A stretch of 64,000 nucleotides of DNA from Microvirga ossetica (GCF_002741015.1 NZ_CP016616.1:3691501-3755500); one strand, 5' to 3'. Positions 50,989-60,752 are shown, numbered from the stretch's first letter. Translations and numbers: made by a program. Notes: generated by a model not told the origin, from the sequence alone.

Positions 50989-52146
50989 ATGGAACCCTCG
51001 CCCCTCTTTCTCGCCCAGTCGCTCCTGCGCTGCCCCTCCGTGACGCCGGAGGAGGGCGGCGCGCTTGCCTTCATCGAGAGCGTTCTCAAGGGGGCGGGGT
51101 TCGAGGTCCATCGTCCGGTCTTCTCCGAGCCCGGCACGCCGGACGTGGAGAACCTCTATGCCCGCTACGGCACAGGGCAGCCCTACATGCTGTTCGCCGG
51201 TCATACGGACGTGGTGCCGCCGGGCGACGTGAGCCGGTGGCAATACGATCCGTTCGGCGGCGAGATCCATGGCGGCGAACTCTATGGGCGCGGCGCCGTG
51301 GACATGAAGGGCGGCATCGCCTGCATGATGGCGGGGGCGCTCGCCTTCATCCGCGACAACCCGGACTTCAAGGGCTCCATCGGCTTCCTGATCACGGGGG
51401 ACGAGGAGGGGCCGGCGGTCAACGGCACGGTAAAACTCCTCGAATGGGCGAAGGGCCGCGGCGAGCGCTTCGACCATTGCATTCTCGGCGAGCCGACGAA
51501 CCCGAACCAGCTCGGCGACATGATCAAGATCGGGCGGCGCGGGTCGCTCACGGGTCGGATCGTAGTCGAGGGCAAGCAGGGACACGTGGCCTATCCGCAT
51601 CTCGCCGACAATCCGATCCCTGGCATGATGCGCCTGCTCGACGGGCTCCTGAGGGAGCCGCTCGACCGGGGAACGGATCATTTCGATGCCTCGAACCTGG
51701 AGGTGACCACGATCGACGTAGGCAATCCGGCGGCCAATGTGATCCCGGCCGAGGCGAAGGCGACCTTCAATATCCGCTTCAACGATCTCTGGACGCCGCA
51801 CAGCCTGGAGGCGGAGATCGAGCGCCGCCTGCGCGAGGCCGCCGGCAACACCGTGCACTACACTCTGAAGGTCGAGCCGACCAACGCGGTCGCCTTCCTT
51901 ACCCCTCCGAATGCCTTTGTGAGCTTCATCGCCGAGGCCATCGAGGCCGAGACCGGCGCGAAGCCGAAGCTCTCCACGACCGGCGGCACATCGGACGCTC
52001 GCTTCATTGTGAAGGACTGCCCGGTGGTCGAGTTCGGCCTCGTCGGGCAGACCATGCACCAGATCGACGAACGCGTGGCCGTGGCCGATCTGGACCGGCT
52101 CGCAACGATTTACCGAAAAGTGCTCGACGCTTATTTCGCCGCCTGA
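50989..52146 (+). CDS. dapE: succinyl-diaminopimelate desuccinylase
   Basis: Dizinc deacylase that releases LL-diaminopimelate, used for lysine and murein. The 385-residue protein shows [12 protein letters not shown] near residue 67 (first zinc His), [16 protein letters not shown] near residue 97 (bridging Asp), [12 protein letters not shown] near residue 134 (catalytic Glu) and [16 protein letters not shown] near residue 165, the DapE-specific set. The dimerisation domain lies near 180-290 and [12 protein letters not shown] near residue 350 supplies the last His. Start ATG 50989, four bases after dapD. Confidence 0.96.
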   Translation: MEPSPLFLAQSLLRCPSVTPEEGGALAFIESVLKGAGFEVHRPVFSEPGTPDVENLYARYGTGQPYMLFAGHTDVVPPGDVSRWQYDPFGGEIHGGELYGRGAVDMKGGIACMMAGALAFIRDNPDFKGSIGFLITGDEEGPAVNGTVKLLEWAKGRGERFDHCILGEPTNPNQLGDMIKIGRRGSLTGRIVVEGKQGHVAYPHLADNPIPGMMRLLDGLLREPLDRGTDHFDASNLEVTTIDVGNPAANVIPAEAKATFNIRFNDLWTPHSLEAEIERRLREAAGNTVHYTLKVEPTNAVAFLTPPNAFVSFIAEAIEAETGAKPKLSTTGGTSDARFIVKDCPVVEFGLVGQTMHQIDERVAVADLDRLATIYRKVLDAYFAA

Positions 52147-52161
52147 AATCGAGCGAAGAGC

Positions 52162-52191
52162 TTGACTATTTAGACTAAAGTCGAAGAATAG
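52162..52191 (+). promoter_or_regulatory. possible promoter with internal palindrome before the membrane-protein gene
   Basis: TTGACT at 52162-52167 could be a -35 box; a weak GAATAG lies 18 bases on. Between them TTTAG-A-CTAAA at 52169-52179 is an AT-rich palindrome unusual in this GC-rich sequence and placed as a repressor site would be. Weak evidence only. Confidence 0.3.
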
Positions 52192-52254
52192 CCGGAACGT
52201 TTTGAAGCTTCCGTCCATTTTCGTGGGCAATCGCCTGCCACGAAGGGGCCGCTC

Positions 52255-52845
52255 ATGATCGTCACGGCTGATGAGGTCAACCGCTCGTTCAGAGGAACGC
52301 TCGACCTGCTCAACAGCAGGGCGGAGGGACTCAAATCCTTCGACATGAGCGAGAGGGGCTTCTGGCGCTCCTTCACCGCGCTCTGGCTGACCCTGCCGGC
52401 CTACGTGGTTTCCCTCGCCTTCGAGCGCCTTCGCCTCGGCCTGCTCCAGCCCGATCGCTCCCTGCTCGACAATGTCTGGGTCGACATCGTCGTCGCTTTC
52501 GGTCACGTGGCCGGCTTCGTCGTGTTGCCAGTGGCGATGATCTGGATCGCACGGTGGTTTAGGCTGGAGAAGGCCTATGTGCCCTTCGTCATCGTGACGA
52601 ACTGGATATCGGTGATCGGCATGCTGGTGCTCTCGGTGCCGGCCATGCTCATGCTCGTAGGCTGGGCGCCTCCGGGGCTTGCCAGCCTGTTCAGCCTCGC
52701 CTTCGCGATCATTGTCGTCCGGCTGCAATGGTTCGCCACCAAGTCTACCCTTGGCCTCGCGAGCCTCCCGGCGCTCGGCATCGTCGTGTTCGGGATCTTG
52801 CTCAATGCGGTCGTGGCGAGCGCGATGCGGGGCCTGCTAGGGTAG
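52255..52845 (+). CDS. hypothetical membrane protein
   Basis: Protein of 196 residues that I cannot assign to a named family. About five hydrophobic segments are visible: near residues 39-55 (SFTALWLTLPAYVVSLAF), 78-100, 113-133 (VIVTNWISVIGMLVLSVP), 140-155 and 172-192. The N-terminal 38 residues are charged and cytoplasmic-looking (DEVNRSFRGTLDLLNSRAEG). GAAGGGG precedes the ATG. Its stop TAG coincides with the first bases of a double-hairpin repeat. It lies between dapE and the convergent truA. A transporter or membrane sensor role is possible but not shown. Confidence 0.8.
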   Translation: MIVTADEVNRSFRGTLDLLNSRAEGLKSFDMSERGFWRSFTALWLTLPAYVVSLAFERLRLGLLQPDRSLLDNVWVDIVVAFGHVAGFVVLPVAMIWIARWFRLEKAYVPFVIVTNWISVIGMLVLSVPAMLMLVGWAPPGLASLFSLAFAIIVVRLQWFATKSTLGLASLPALGIVVFGILLNAVVASAMRGLLG

Positions 52846-52977
52846 AGCATCGGCCCCAAAATTGGACACCACTTTTGGGATCCATCCGATGCTGCTTCTT
52901 TGATGAGCGCATCGCCGGAGCGGAAAACCGGATCCACTTTTCACTGACGTGGCCCTCTGGGTCCGCGCGATGCGCTA
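52844..52977. repeat. double-hairpin repeat, copy 6, between two stop codons
   Basis: AGAGCATCGGCCCCAAAAT...TTTTGGGATCCATCCGATGC is the first hairpin, GAGCGCATCGCC...GCGCGATGCGC the second. The element exactly fills the space between the stop of the membrane-protein gene and the stop of truA; TAG at one end and CTA at the other are both stop codons of the flanking genes. Confidence 0.9.
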
Positions 52978-53718
52978 ATCCGGATAATCGACGCCGATCA
53001 GGTAGAGGCCCGTCGGCGGGGCCATCGGGCCGCATCGCTTGCGGTCTCGCGCGTCGAGGGCTGCACGCACATCCTCCGCCGACCAGCGCCCGGCACCTGC
53101 CCGCTCCAGCGTTCCCGTCATCGAGCGCACCTGATGGTGCAGGAACGAGCGGGCGGAGGCATAGATGCGGATCTCCTCGCCGATCCGCTCCACATCGAGA
53201 CGGTCGAGCGTGCGGATCGGGCTGTTGGCCTGGCATTCGGCCGCGCGGAACGTGGTGAAGTCGTGCCGCCCGATCAGCAGCTGCGCGGCTTCGTGCATGA
53301 CCTCGGCATCGAGCGCCCAGGCGACGTGCCAGACCCGGCTCGCATCGAGCGTCGGCGGCGCCCGGCGGTTGAGGATGCGATAGACGTAGTGCCGCTTCAC
53401 GGCGGAGATGCGCGCATTGAACGTCTCGGGCACGATCTGCGCCGAGAGGATCGCGACGGGGGCCGGCTTCAGATGCGCGTTGGTGGCGTCCCGCACCGTA
53501 TCCGGCCGCCACTCCTTGTCCAGATCCACATGCACGACCTGATGCGTGGCATGAACGCCGGAATCCGTGCGGCCGGCGCAATGGATCCGCACGGCCGTGC
53601 CGGCGAAGCGCGCGATGGCATCCTCCACCGCCTGCTGAACGGAGAGACCGTTGGTCTGATGCTGCCAACCGGTGAAGGGCGTGCCGTCGTATTCGACGAC
53701 AAGCTTGTAGCGAGGCAT
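52975..53718 (-). CDS. truA: tRNA pseudouridine(38-40) synthase
   Basis: Modifies U38-U40 in tRNA anticodon arms. The 247-residue protein shows [20 protein letters not shown] near residue 10 and the catalytic Asp in [20 protein letters not shown] near residue 47. Later landmarks are [20 protein letters not shown] near residue 110 and [17 protein letters not shown] near residue 190. The stop codon is provided at the edge of the double-hairpin repeat. The upstream GNAT gene ends 2 bases before, and fmt and def lie further upstream on the same strand. Confidence 0.96.
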   Translation of the reverse strand: MPRYKLVVEYDGTPFTGWQHQTNGLSVQQAVEDAIARFAGTAVRIHCAGRTDSGVHATHQVVHVDLDKEWRPDTVRDATNAHLKPAPVAILSAQIVPETFNARISAVKRHYVYRILNRRAPPTLDASRVWHVAWALDAEVMHEAAQLLIGRHDFTTFRAAECQANSPIRTLDRLDVERIGEEIRIYASARSFLHHQVRSMTGTLERAGAGRWSAEDVRAALDARDRKRCGPMAPPTGLYLIGVDYPD

Positions 53719-53720
53719 GT

Positions 53721-54218
53721 CTATTTCAGCTCTGCAAAGGCCCGGGCATAGGCGACCGGACCATGGGCCCGTTTTCCGGTGTCGGAAAGGGCAAGCGCCT
53801 GGAGATAGGGTCCGTCATAAGGGGTTTTCAGGCGCTCCGCCAGCTTCGGATCGAAGCTGAAACGTCCATAGAAGGACGGCTCCCCGAGGACCACGACGAG
53901 ATCGTATCCGTCATCCGTCAGGCGTTGCAGGCTCCGCCGGACGAGGGCCGTCCCGACGCCCTGGTTCTGGAAGGCGGGCGAGACCGCCAGCGGCGCCAGC
54001 ACGCAGGCTCGCACGGAAGGGGTTTCATGCAGGGCCAAGTGGGAATAGGCGATATGTCCCGCCGGCTTCCCGTCATAAGCCAGGAGCGAGAGGATCAGAT
54101 CCCCCTCGCTTTCCATGTCGCGGACGAGGTCGGCTTCCGCCGTCTGGGCGAAGGCGGCGTCGTAGATGGCATAGATTGCCGGCCAGTCTGTGGATTCCTC
54201 CAGACGGATCGTCGTCAT
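53721..54218 (-). CDS. GNAT family N-acetyltransferase (YhbS-like)
   Basis: Acetyltransferase of 165 residues. [20 protein letters not shown] at the start, [20 protein letters not shown] near residue 75 (the acetyl-CoA-binding Q/R-x-x-G-x-G/A loop) and [17 protein letters not shown] near residue 108 match the YhbS-like group. Substrate unknown. It lies 3 bases after fmt and 2 bases before truA on the same strand, so it is in the def-fmt-truA operon, an arrangement seen in other rhizobial genomes. Confidence 0.9.
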   Translation of the reverse strand: MTTIRLEESTDWPAIYAIYDAAFAQTAEADLVRDMESEGDLILSLLAYDGKPAGHIAYSHLALHETPSVRACVLAPLAVSPAFQNQGVGTALVRRSLQRLTDDGYDLVVVLGEPSFYGRFSFDPKLAERLKTPYDGPYLQALALSDTGKRAHGPVAYARAFAELK

Positions 54219-54221
54219 GCA

Positions 54222-55154
54222 TCACCCGAAGCGGGCGCCCGGACCAAGCCTCACGCCGCGCAGAAATTCGTCGAAGGCCACGGGCCCCTTGCCGGCTCGT
54301 TGAACCTGGACCAGACGGATCGCCCCGTCGCCACAGGAAATTATACCATTGTTGTCGAGAAGTGTCCCGGGGGCGCCCGAACCTGCCGCCAGCGTCGCCC
54401 GCAGCACCTTCACCCGCTCTTGGCCCTTGCCGAAATCGGCGGTGAAATAGGCGCCGGGGAAGGGCGAGAGCCCGCGGATATGGTCATGAATCGCTTGGGC
54501 CGGCTTCGACCAGTCGATCAGGGCTTCCTCGTTCCTGATCTTGTGGGCATAGGTCACGCCGTCCTCGGGCTGGGGCGTGAAGCCCAAGCCGCCGCGCGAC
54601 AGGGCGGCGAGCGCCCGCACCATCAGGTCGGCGCCGAGCACCATCAGCCGATCGTGCAGCTCGCCCGCATTCATGTCCGGCGCGATCGCCACACGCTCGA
54701 CCATGGCGACGGGGCCGGTATCCAGGCCCTCTTCCATCTTCATGACGGCGACGCCGCTTTCCCTGTCGCCGGCCATGACCGCACGCTGGATCGGAGCCGC
54801 GCCGCGCCAGCGCGGAAGCAGGGAGGCATGCAGGTTGAGGCAGCCGAGTTCCGGCGCCTCGAGGATCGCCTTCGGCAGCAGCATGCCGTAGGCCACCACC
54901 ACGGCGACATCGGCATCGTGGCTGCGGAAGATATCGGCAGCCTCGTCCGTGCGCAGGGTCTTCGGCGTCAGCACGGGCAGGCCGAAGCGGTCCGCCATTT
55001 TATGAACAGGGGAGGGCTTCAGCTCCATGCCGCGCCCGGCGGCGGCAGGCGCGCGGGTGTAGACGGCGACCACGTCGTGGCCCTGGCCGACGATCTCGGA
55101 AAGGGTGGGCACCGCGAAATCCGGCGTGCCCATGAAGACGACGCGCAGGCTCAT
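54222..55154 (-). CDS. fmt: methionyl-tRNA formyltransferase
   Basis: Formylates initiator Met-tRNA using 10-formyltetrahydrofolate. The 310-residue protein has [15 protein letters not shown] at the N-terminus, the catalytic Asn/His region [20 protein letters not shown] near residue 107 and [12 protein letters not shown] near residue 136. A C-terminal tRNA-binding OB-fold spans about 205-310. Start ATG 55154 overlaps the def stop as ATGA, so the formylating and deformylating enzymes are co-translated. The standard def-fmt pair. Confidence 0.97.
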   Translation of the reverse strand: MSLRVVFMGTPDFAVPTLSEIVGQGHDVVAVYTRAPAAAGRGMELKPSPVHKMADRFGLPVLTPKTLRTDEAADIFRSHDADVAVVVAYGMLLPKAILEAPELGCLNLHASLLPRWRGAAPIQRAVMAGDRESGVAVMKMEEGLDTGPVAMVERVAIAPDMNAGELHDRLMVLGADLMVRALAALSRGGLGFTPQPEDGVTYAHKIRNEEALIDWSKPAQAIHDHIRGLSPFPGAYFTADFGKGQERVKVLRATLAAGSGAPGTLLDNNGIISCGDGAIRLVQVQRAGKGPVAFDEFLRGVRLGPGARFG

Positions 55155-55669
55155 GCCCCGGCCTCGCGCCTGGCCGCCTTCTTGAACTTGGTCATCACCC
55201 GGTCGCGCTTGAGCTTCGACAAGTAGTCGATGAAGAGGACGCCGTTCAGGTGGTCGATCTCGTGCTGCACGCAGGTGGCGAGCAGCCCGTCCGCATCCTG
55301 CTCGACGGTCTCTCCCTGCAGGTTCACGTAGCGGAATCGCACCCGGTCCGGCCGCTCGACCTCCTCGTAATATTCGGGGATCGACAGGCAGCCTTCCTCA
55401 TAAGTACGCTTTTCCTCCGAGGCCCAGACGATCTCCGGGTTGATGAGCACCAAAGGCTGGTGCTCGTCCTCGGATTTCGACACGTCCATGGTCACCATGC
55501 GCAAAGGCATGCCGATCTGGATCGCGGCGAGGCCCACGCCGGGTGCGTCGTACATGGTTTCCAGCATGTCGTCCGCCAGCCGGCGAATCTCGTTCGTGAC
55601 CTCCTTGATGGGCTCGGAGATCAGGCGGAGCTTGGAATCGGGAAGGATGACGAGGGGTCTGATGCTCAT
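55151..55669 (-). CDS. def: peptide deformylase
   Basis: Metal-dependent removal of the N-formyl group from nascent proteins. The 172-residue protein shows all three motifs: [10 protein letters not shown] near residue 45, [10 protein letters not shown] near residue 91 (with the metal-binding Cys) and [12 protein letters not shown] near residue 133 (two His ligands and catalytic Glu). The first motif contains Ile where GLAAPQIG is usual, a substitution seen in several alphaproteobacterial enzymes. First gene of the def-fmt-GNAT-truA operon. Confidence 0.97.
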   Translation of the reverse strand: MSIRPLVILPDSKLRLISEPIKEVTNEIRRLADDMLETMYDAPGVGLAAIQIGMPLRMVTMDVSKSEDEHQPLVLINPEIVWASEEKRTYEEGCLSIPEYYEEVERPDRVRFRYVNLQGETVEQDADGLLATCVQHEIDHLNGVLFIDYLSKLKRDRVMTKFKKAARREAGA

Positions 55670-55720
55670 GATCGCGGGAGATAAGGGCTTAGCTGAGGAT
55701 GGTCAAATCGTTCGTCTCTA

Positions 55721-55846
55721 GCATCGGACCCAAAAGTGGGTCCACTTTTGGGACTAATCCGATGCCTATCATTCATGAGTGCATCGTTCTCGCGGAAAAG
55801 CGGAATCCACTTTTCCGCACGAGGCACTTGTGTTCGGATGCATCCG
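55721..55846. repeat. double-hairpin repeat, copy 7
   Basis: GCATCGGACCCAAAAGTGGG...CCACTTTTGGGACTAATCC with GATGC is the first hairpin; AGTGCATCGTTC...TCGGATGCATCC the more diverged second. It lies between the divergent def and rmuC genes and so may influence both promoters. Confidence 0.85.
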
Positions 55847-55867
55847 TTAACCGGAACCTGACGCTCC

Positions 55868-57055
55868 ATGAACGACATCGTCCTGATCCTGGGCAAGACC
55901 TCCCTGACCTGGGGGCAGGCCGTCATGGGAATGGCTGCGTTAAGCCTCGTCCTCCTGTTCCTCGTCACGATCCTGCTTCTGCGCACCCGCCGGGAGCGGG
56001 CGCTGGAATCCGCCATCGCCGACGAGCGGGCGCGGGAGATGGACGACAGGGTGGCGGAGCTCACCCGGATCCAGTCGGAGATGACCGGGCGGATGCGGAC
56101 GATGGCCGAGGTGTTCGGCTCGCGCCAGAGCGATTTCGCCCGCATGATCTCGGAGCGGATCGACGGGCTGCAGCACCGGGTCGGCCAGGGGCTCGAATCC
56201 TCCACGCGCCACCAGAGCGAGAACCTCTCCAAGCTCAACGAACGGCTCGCCGTGATCGATGCCGCTTAGCAGAACCTCACCAACCTCACCGGCGAGATCG
56301 TGGGGCTCAAGGATATCCTGTCGAACAAGCAGACCCGTGGCGCCTATGGCCAGGGGCGGATGGAGGCGATCGTCCGCGACGGGCTGCCGGCCAATGCCTT
56401 CGCCTTCCAGGCGACCCTGTCCAACCGCACCCGGCCCGACTGCCTCGTGCGCCTGCCGGGCGACGAGCGCGGGCTCGTCATCGATGCCAAGTTCCCGCTC
56501 GAAGGTTTTACGCTCTTTCGCGAAGCGAAGGGGGACGAGGCACGGGGCCACGCGGCGGCGCGGGTGCGCAACGACATGCTGGTCCATGTGAAGGACATCG
56601 CGGAGAAATACCTGATCCCCGGCGAAACCCAGGACATCGCCATGCTCTTCGTGCCTGCGGAATCGATCTATGCCGATCTTGCGGAGCATTTCGACGACGT
56701 GGTGCAGAAGGCCCATCGCGCCCGCATCGTCATCGTTTCGCCGTCCCTCCTGACCCTGGCGATCCAGGTCATGCAGGCACTGGTGCGCGATGCCCGCATC
56801 CGCGAGGAGGCGCGGGTGATCCAGGTCGAGGTGCAGAAGCTGCTTGAGGACGTGACCCGGCTCGATTCCCGCGTGGCGAAGCTCGATGCGCATTTCCGCC
56901 AAGCGCAGGAGGATGTCTCGCAGATCAGGGTCTCCGCCGACAAGATCGTGAAGCGCGGCGAGAGGATCGAGACCCTGGAATTCGACGAGGGAGAAACGGA
57001 GGCGAGAGCCGAATGGCTGCGCCTTCAGGGCCGGAATCTGAGAGCCGTGGATTAG
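55868..57055 (+). pseudogene. rmuC: DNA recombination protein RmuC, interrupted by an in-frame amber codon
   Basis: RmuC limits DNA inversions in E. coli and resembles a nuclease. The reading frame runs for 396 codons, the normal length, but has a TAG at 56267-56269 after 133 residues, with the same frame continuing straight on as QNLTNLTGEIVGLKDILS. Before it lie a membrane anchor (residues about 20-39) and a coiled coil; after it comes the RmuC nuclease-like domain with RGLVIDAKFPLEG and IAMLFVPAESIYADL. The codon after TAG is CAG, so a single CAG-to-TAG change explains it. It is either a recent pseudogene, a sequencing error or a readthrough case; the rest of the frame looks intact. Confidence 0.85.
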
Positions 57056-57159
57056 GCGGGAACCGCCTCCCACCGGCAACGTTCTTCCCAAGCTGAACGA
57101 GGCGCCAAGTTGATGGCACTCGTACATTGGCTTTCTCAGAACCCGGGAAGGATTGCGCC

Positions 57160-57663
57160 ATGGGCCTTTTTTCGAAGGATATCAAGTCGTTGGATGATCT
57201 CTTCATCCATACCCTGCAGGACATCTACTACGCGGAGCAGCAGATCACGAAGGCGCTGCCGGAAATGATCGAGAAGGCGAGCGATCCGCAGCTGAAGCAG
57301 GCCTTCCAGACCCATCTCGGCGAGACGCAGCAGCAGATCCAGCTGGTCGAGCAGGTGTTCCGCATGCACGGCCACGATCCGAAGGGCGTGACCTGCCCGG
57401 CCATCGACGGCATCATCGACGAGGCCCAGGAGATCGCCGGCGACATCGACGACCCGGAGGTCCTCGACGCCGCGCTGCTCGCCGCCGCTCAGGCGGTGGA
57501 GCATTATGAGATCACCCGCTACGGCACGCTCGTGGCCTGGGCGAAACAGCTCGGCCGCGAGGATTGCGCCGGCGTGCTGCACCAGATCCTGGATCAGGAA
57601 AAATCCACGGATCAGAAGCTCAGCCGGATCGCCGAGAGCAAGATCAACACGAAGGCTGCTTAA
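57160..57663 (+). CDS. DUF892 (YciE/YciF-like) ferritin-like protein
   Basis: Four-helix-bundle protein of 167 residues, stress-related in other bacteria. It starts KDIKSLDDLFIHTLQDIYYA and has ferritin-like Glu/His positions in YYAEQQITKALPEMIEKA near residue 25, HLGETQQQIQLVEQVF near residue 55, and AQAVEHYEITRYGTL near residue 113, with LDQEKSTDQKL near residue 148. These resemble the di-iron ligands of YciF. Biochemical role not established. ATG 57160 has GGAAGGA about 8 bases upstream. A strong terminator follows. Confidence 0.92.
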   Translation: MGLFSKDIKSLDDLFIHTLQDIYYAEQQITKALPEMIEKASDPQLKQAFQTHLGETQQQIQLVEQVFRMHGHDPKGVTCPAIDGIIDEAQEIAGDIDDPEVLDAALLAAAQAVEHYEITRYGTLVAWAKQLGREDCAGVLHQILDQEKSTDQKLSRIAESKINTKAA

Positions 57664-57685
57664 GCTCTTCGTTCATTGGAACGGA

Positions 57686-57717
57686 AATGGCCTCCGCAAG
57701 GAGGCCATTTTTGTTTT
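57686..57717 (+). terminator. rho-independent terminator after the DUF892 gene
   Basis: AATGGCCTCC at 57686-57695 pairs perfectly with GGAGGCCATT at 57700-57709 around GCAA, followed by TTTGTTTT. It is the clearest intrinsic terminator in the window. Confidence 0.95.
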
Positions 57718-57738
57718 GGGTTCAAAGTCGATCATGAC

Positions 57739-57836
57739 TGTCATGGCCGGGCTTGTCCCGGCCATCCCGCTTCTGAAAAGCGCTGCGCCTTGCCTGATCG
57801 AGATCACCGGCACGAGGCCGGTGATGACGGGCGCAA
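57739..57836. repeat. GCCGG-rich palindromic repeat pair
   Basis: GTCATGGCCGGGCTTGTCCCGGCCATCC at 57739-57766 and GATCACCGGCACGAGGCCGGTGATGAC at about 57799-57826 are two palindromes of the sub-type also seen at 44870. They end 14 bases before the nucleotidase stop. Confidence 0.75.
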
Positions 57837-57850
57837 AATTGGCCTAGGCT

Positions 57851-58582
57851 TCACTTCGCCGGCAACGCATAAGCGCGCAGGAAATCCGCAAGGTCGTTGG
57901 TGATGTAGTCGATTTCCGGTGTCTTGACGGCTTCCTGCTCGAAGCTTTCCCGGAACGGGTCGAGGGTCTTCGGCACGATCAGGGTCGTGGTCATGCCGAG
58001 CTCGTGCGGCACGGACAGGTTCTTGGCGATGTCCTCGAACATGGCCGCACGCGCAGGCTCGACTCCGTGCTTGTCGAGAAAGATCTCGTAGGCGCGCCGG
58101 TCGGGCTTGGGCACGAAGTTCGAGGCGGCGATGTCGAACACGTCCTCGAAATGATCGAGGATGCCGATCTTCCTCGCCACGTTCTCCGCGTGCTTGCGCG
58201 AACCGTTGGTGAGGATGAGCTTGCGGCCGGGCAACTGCTGGATGGCCTCGCCCAGGCTATGGTTCAGCTCGATATCCGTGTGGTCGATATCGTGGGCGAA
58301 ATCGAGGAAGTCGGTCGGATCGATATCGTATTCGTCGATCAGCGCGCGCAGGGTCGTGCCGTATTTGTGGTAGAAATACTTCTGCAGCGCCTGGGCGGAC
58401 AGCCCGTCGAGGCCGAACAGATTCGTGATGTAGAGCGTGATGCGCTGGTCGATCTGCGGCCAGATGCGCGAGGAGTGCGGGTAGAGCGTGTTGTCGAGGT
58501 CGAAGACCCACGTCTCCACATGGGAGAAGACCCGGGAATCTGCGGCGGACAGGTGGTTCTCAAAAGCTGGCTTGGCGTTCAT
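57851..58582 (-). CDS. pyrimidine 5'-nucleotidase (HAD superfamily, SDT1-like)
   Basis: Haloacid dehalogenase-type phosphatase of 243 residues. Motif I is WVFDLDNTLYPHSS near residue 23, motif II is LTNGSRKHAENVARKIG near residue 122, motif III includes KPDRRAYEIFLDKHG near residue 155 and motif IV is AAMFEDIAKNLSVPHELG near residue 175. This pattern matches the group annotated as pyrimidine 5'-nucleotidase, acting on UMP/CMP or damaged nucleotides. ATG 58582 follows GGGAT. A hairpin lies between it and argB upstream. Substrate inferred from family only. Confidence 0.88.
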   Translation of the reverse strand: MNAKPAFENHLSAADSRVFSHVETWVFDLDNTLYPHSSRIWPQIDQRITLYITNLFGLDGLSAQALQKYFYHKYGTTLRALIDEYDIDPTDFLDFAHDIDHTDIELNHSLGEAIQQLPGRKLILTNGSRKHAENVARKIGILDHFEDVFDIAASNFVPKPDRRAYEIFLDKHGVEPARAAMFEDIAKNLSVPHELGMTTTLIVPKTLDPFRESFEQEAVKTPEIDYITNDLADFLRAYALPAK

Positions 58583-58600
58583 GGATCCCAAAGACGACAA

Positions 58601-58618
58601 TGGGGCCGTGCGGCCCCA
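58601..58618 (-). terminator. hairpin after argB (possible terminator)
   Basis: TGGGGCCG at 58601-58608 pairs with CGGCCCCA at 58611-58618. On the minus strand it is followed by TTGTCGTCTTTGG, only partly T-rich. Lies 48 bases after the argB stop; termination would be partial. Confidence 0.45.
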
Positions 58619-58665
58619 CTGACTTGAATATAGGCGTTCTCGGGCGTCCCGTGAAGGGCGAAGCC

Positions 58666-59571
58666 CTACCCCCTGCGGATCAGGGTGCCCGCGCCGTGGT
58701 CGGTGAACAGCTCCAGCAGCACCGCGTGAGGCACCTTGCCGTCGAGGATGACCACGGCCTCGACGCCCTTTTCCAGGGCATAGATGCAGGTCTCGATCTT
58801 CGGGATCATGCCGTCGGTGATGGTGCCGTCGGCGATCAGGCGGCGGCAATCCTCGATCGTCATCTCCGGGATGAGGTTCTTGTTCTTGTCGAGAACGCCC
58901 GGAACGTCGGTGAGGAGCAGGAGGCGCTTGGCCGTCATGGCGCCTGCGATGGCGCCTGCGAAGGTATCCGCATTGACGTTGTAGGTCTGGGCGTCCTGGC
59001 CCGTCGCGACGGGGGCGAGGACCGGGATCAGCTCGGCCTGGAGCACCTGGTCCAGAACGGCCCGGTTCACGTGCTCCGGCTCGCCGACGAAGCCTAAATC
59101 CACCACCTTCTCGATATTGGAATCCGGGTCGACCGCGGTGCGGGTCACCTTGCGGGCGGTGACCATGTTTCCGTCCTTGCCGGACAGGCCCACCGCCTTG
59201 CCGCCCTCGGCGCCGATCCAGCCGACGATCTGCTTGTTGATGGAGCCGGCGAGCACCATCTCCACCACCTCGACGGTGGCCGCATCCGTCACGCGAAGCC
59301 CGCCCTTGAACTCGGACTTGATGCCGAGCTTCTCAAGCATCTTGCCGATTTGCGGGCCGCCGCCATGCACGACGATGGGCTTGATGCCCGATTGCTCGAG
59401 CAGCACCACGTCCTCGGCGAAATCCTCGGCCGCCGCCCGGTCGCCCATGGCATGGCCGCCATACTTGATCACCACCACCTGCTGGTCGTAGCGCTGCATG
59501 TGCGGCAAGGCCTGCACAAGCACCTCGGCCTGCACATGAACGTCGGGGAGAGGCGTGGACGGATCGGACAT
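58666..59571 (-). CDS. argB: acetylglutamate kinase
   Basis: Phosphorylates N-acetylglutamate, the second step of arginine synthesis. The 301-residue protein of the amino-acid-kinase family has [19 protein letters not shown] near residue 33, [20 protein letters not shown] near residue 64, the [20 protein letters not shown] segment, [20 protein letters not shown] near residue 200 and [19 protein letters not shown] near residue 255. An N-terminal helix ([18 protein letters not shown]) is the kind found in arginine-inhibited hexameric enzymes, so feedback inhibition is likely. ATG 59571 has GGAG 8 bases upstream. argH is 57 kb away. Confidence 0.96.
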   Translation of the reverse strand: MSDPSTPLPDVHVQAEVLVQALPHMQRYDQQVVVIKYGGHAMGDRAAAEDFAEDVVLLEQSGIKPIVVHGGGPQIGKMLEKLGIKSEFKGGLRVTDAATVEVVEMVLAGSINKQIVGWIGAEGGKAVGLSGKDGNMVTARKVTRTAVDPDSNIEKVVDLGFVGEPEHVNRAVLDQVLQAELIPVLAPVATGQDAQTYNVNADTFAGAIAGAMTAKRLLLLTDVPGVLDKNKNLIPEMTIEDCRRLIADGTITDGMIPKIETCIYALEKGVEAVVILDGKVPHAVLLELFTDHGAGTLIRRG

Positions 59572-59647
59572 GAACGGCTCCGGCGCGGTGATCGGGTTCA
59601 AACGGCCTGCCTTCTAGCCGAAGGCGGGGCCGCTGCAAACAGAGACT

Positions 59648-60019
59648 TCAGGCTCTCAGGCGAAGAACGGCGGAGATGCCCACCAGCAGCCACCCGAGCA
59701 TGAGGAGAATGCCGCCCGAAGGCGCGGCCCTCGGAAACAGCGCCACTCCCGAGAAGGCGCGGCGGGAGAGGTCGCCGCAGAACAGGACGAGCCCGAGAAC
59801 CAGCATATAGCCGGCGATCTGGGCGAGGACGGGGTGGATGGCTCCAGCGGCGATCAGGGCGACGAGGGCGAGCAGGGCAGGGGCGTGAAACAGGAGGAAC
59901 TGCGCCGCCGTCTCGAGGTTGCCGCCCGTGACATGGGCCTCCTCGGCGGCGGAGAGGCCGACGCCGAGGAGGCCCGACAGGGAGGCGAGCACAAGCAGGA
60001 GGCGGGCGGCAAGGTTCAT
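59648..60019 (-). CDS. DUF423 family membrane protein
   Basis: Membrane protein of 123 residues with four hydrophobic spans, of unknown function. Family features are GLSAAEEAHVTGGNLETAAQ near residue 21, where other members read GAFGAH and YQ motifs, and the C-terminal FPRAAPSGGILLMLGWLLVG near residue 95. Start ATG overlaps the engB stop as ATGA, so it is translated with engB. No link to GTPase function is known. Confidence 0.88.
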   Translation of the reverse strand: MNLAARLLLVLASLSGLLGVGLSAAEEAHVTGGNLETAAQFLLFHAPALLALVALIAAGAIHPVLAQIAGYMLVLGLVLFCGDLSRRAFSGVALFPRAAPSGGILLMLGWLLVGISAVLRLRA

Positions 60020-60681
60020 ACCGCTCCTCTTTCGCTCAGAAGCTTGGCGATTCCTGCGCGCAGTTCCGGGATGCCATGCCCTGTCCGGCTTGATGTCGGC
60101 AGGATCTCCGGGAAGGCCGCGGCCCGCTTCGCGATCTTCTGCAGGGTGTCGGCCATGCGCTTCTCGAGCTCGCCCGGCTTCAGCTCGTCCGCCTTGGTCA
60201 GCACGACCTGATAGGACACGGCTGCCGTGCCGAGGGTCTCCAGCACCGTCTCGTCCACCGGCTTGATGCCGTGGCGGGCATCAATGAGCACATAGACGCG
60301 GGCGAGGCTCGCCCTTCCGCGCAGATAATCGTGGATCAGCTGCGTCCAGGCCTGAACTTTTTGCTTCTCAACGGCAGCAAAGCCGTATCCGGGCATGTCG
60401 ACGAGATGGAAGCGGTCGTTGACGTTGAAGAAGTTGAGTTGCTGGGTGCGGCCCGGCGTGTGCGACGTCCGGGCCAGCGTGTTGCGCCCGGTCAACGCAT
60501 TGACGAGGCTCGACTTGCCCACATTGGAGCGTCCGGCAAAGGCGATCTCTACCTTGCTCATGGGCGGCAGGTTCTGCAGGGAGTTGGCGGCCCATATGAA
60601 ATCGGCTTCGCCCGCAAAGAGCTTGCGGCCGATCTCGAGGAAGGGGTCGGTGTCCTGGTTCGGGGGGCTTGTCTCGGTCAT
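60016..60681 (-). CDS. engB: ribosome biogenesis GTP-binding protein EngB/YihA
   Basis: GTPase needed for 50S ribosomal subunit assembly. The 221-residue protein has G1 AGRSNVGKSSLVNAL near residue 49, the G2 region TSHTPGRTQQLNFF near residue 73, G3 DMPGYGFAAVEK near residue 93 and G4 LTKADELKP near residue 160, plus an SSRTGHG G5-like motif near residue 196. ATG 60681 is chosen because the longer frame adds a tail not seen in the family. Coupled to the DUF423 gene and followed upstream by the CYTH/CHAD gene. Confidence 0.96.
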   Translation of the reverse strand: MTETSPPNQDTDPFLEIGRKLFAGEADFIWAANSLQNLPPMSKVEIAFAGRSNVGKSSLVNALTGRNTLARTSHTPGRTQQLNFFNVNDRFHLVDMPGYGFAAVEKQKVQAWTQLIHDYLRGRASLARVYVLIDARHGIKPVDETVLETLGTAAVSYQVVLTKADELKPGELEKRMADTLQKIAKRAAAFPEILPTSSRTGHGIPELRAGIAKLLSERGAV

Positions 60682-60752
60682 GGGGCTCTTATCGGCGCTC
60701 GGATCGCATTGTTCAAGGCGCCGGGTCGCTTTCCTGCCGGGCTTCGAGCGCC

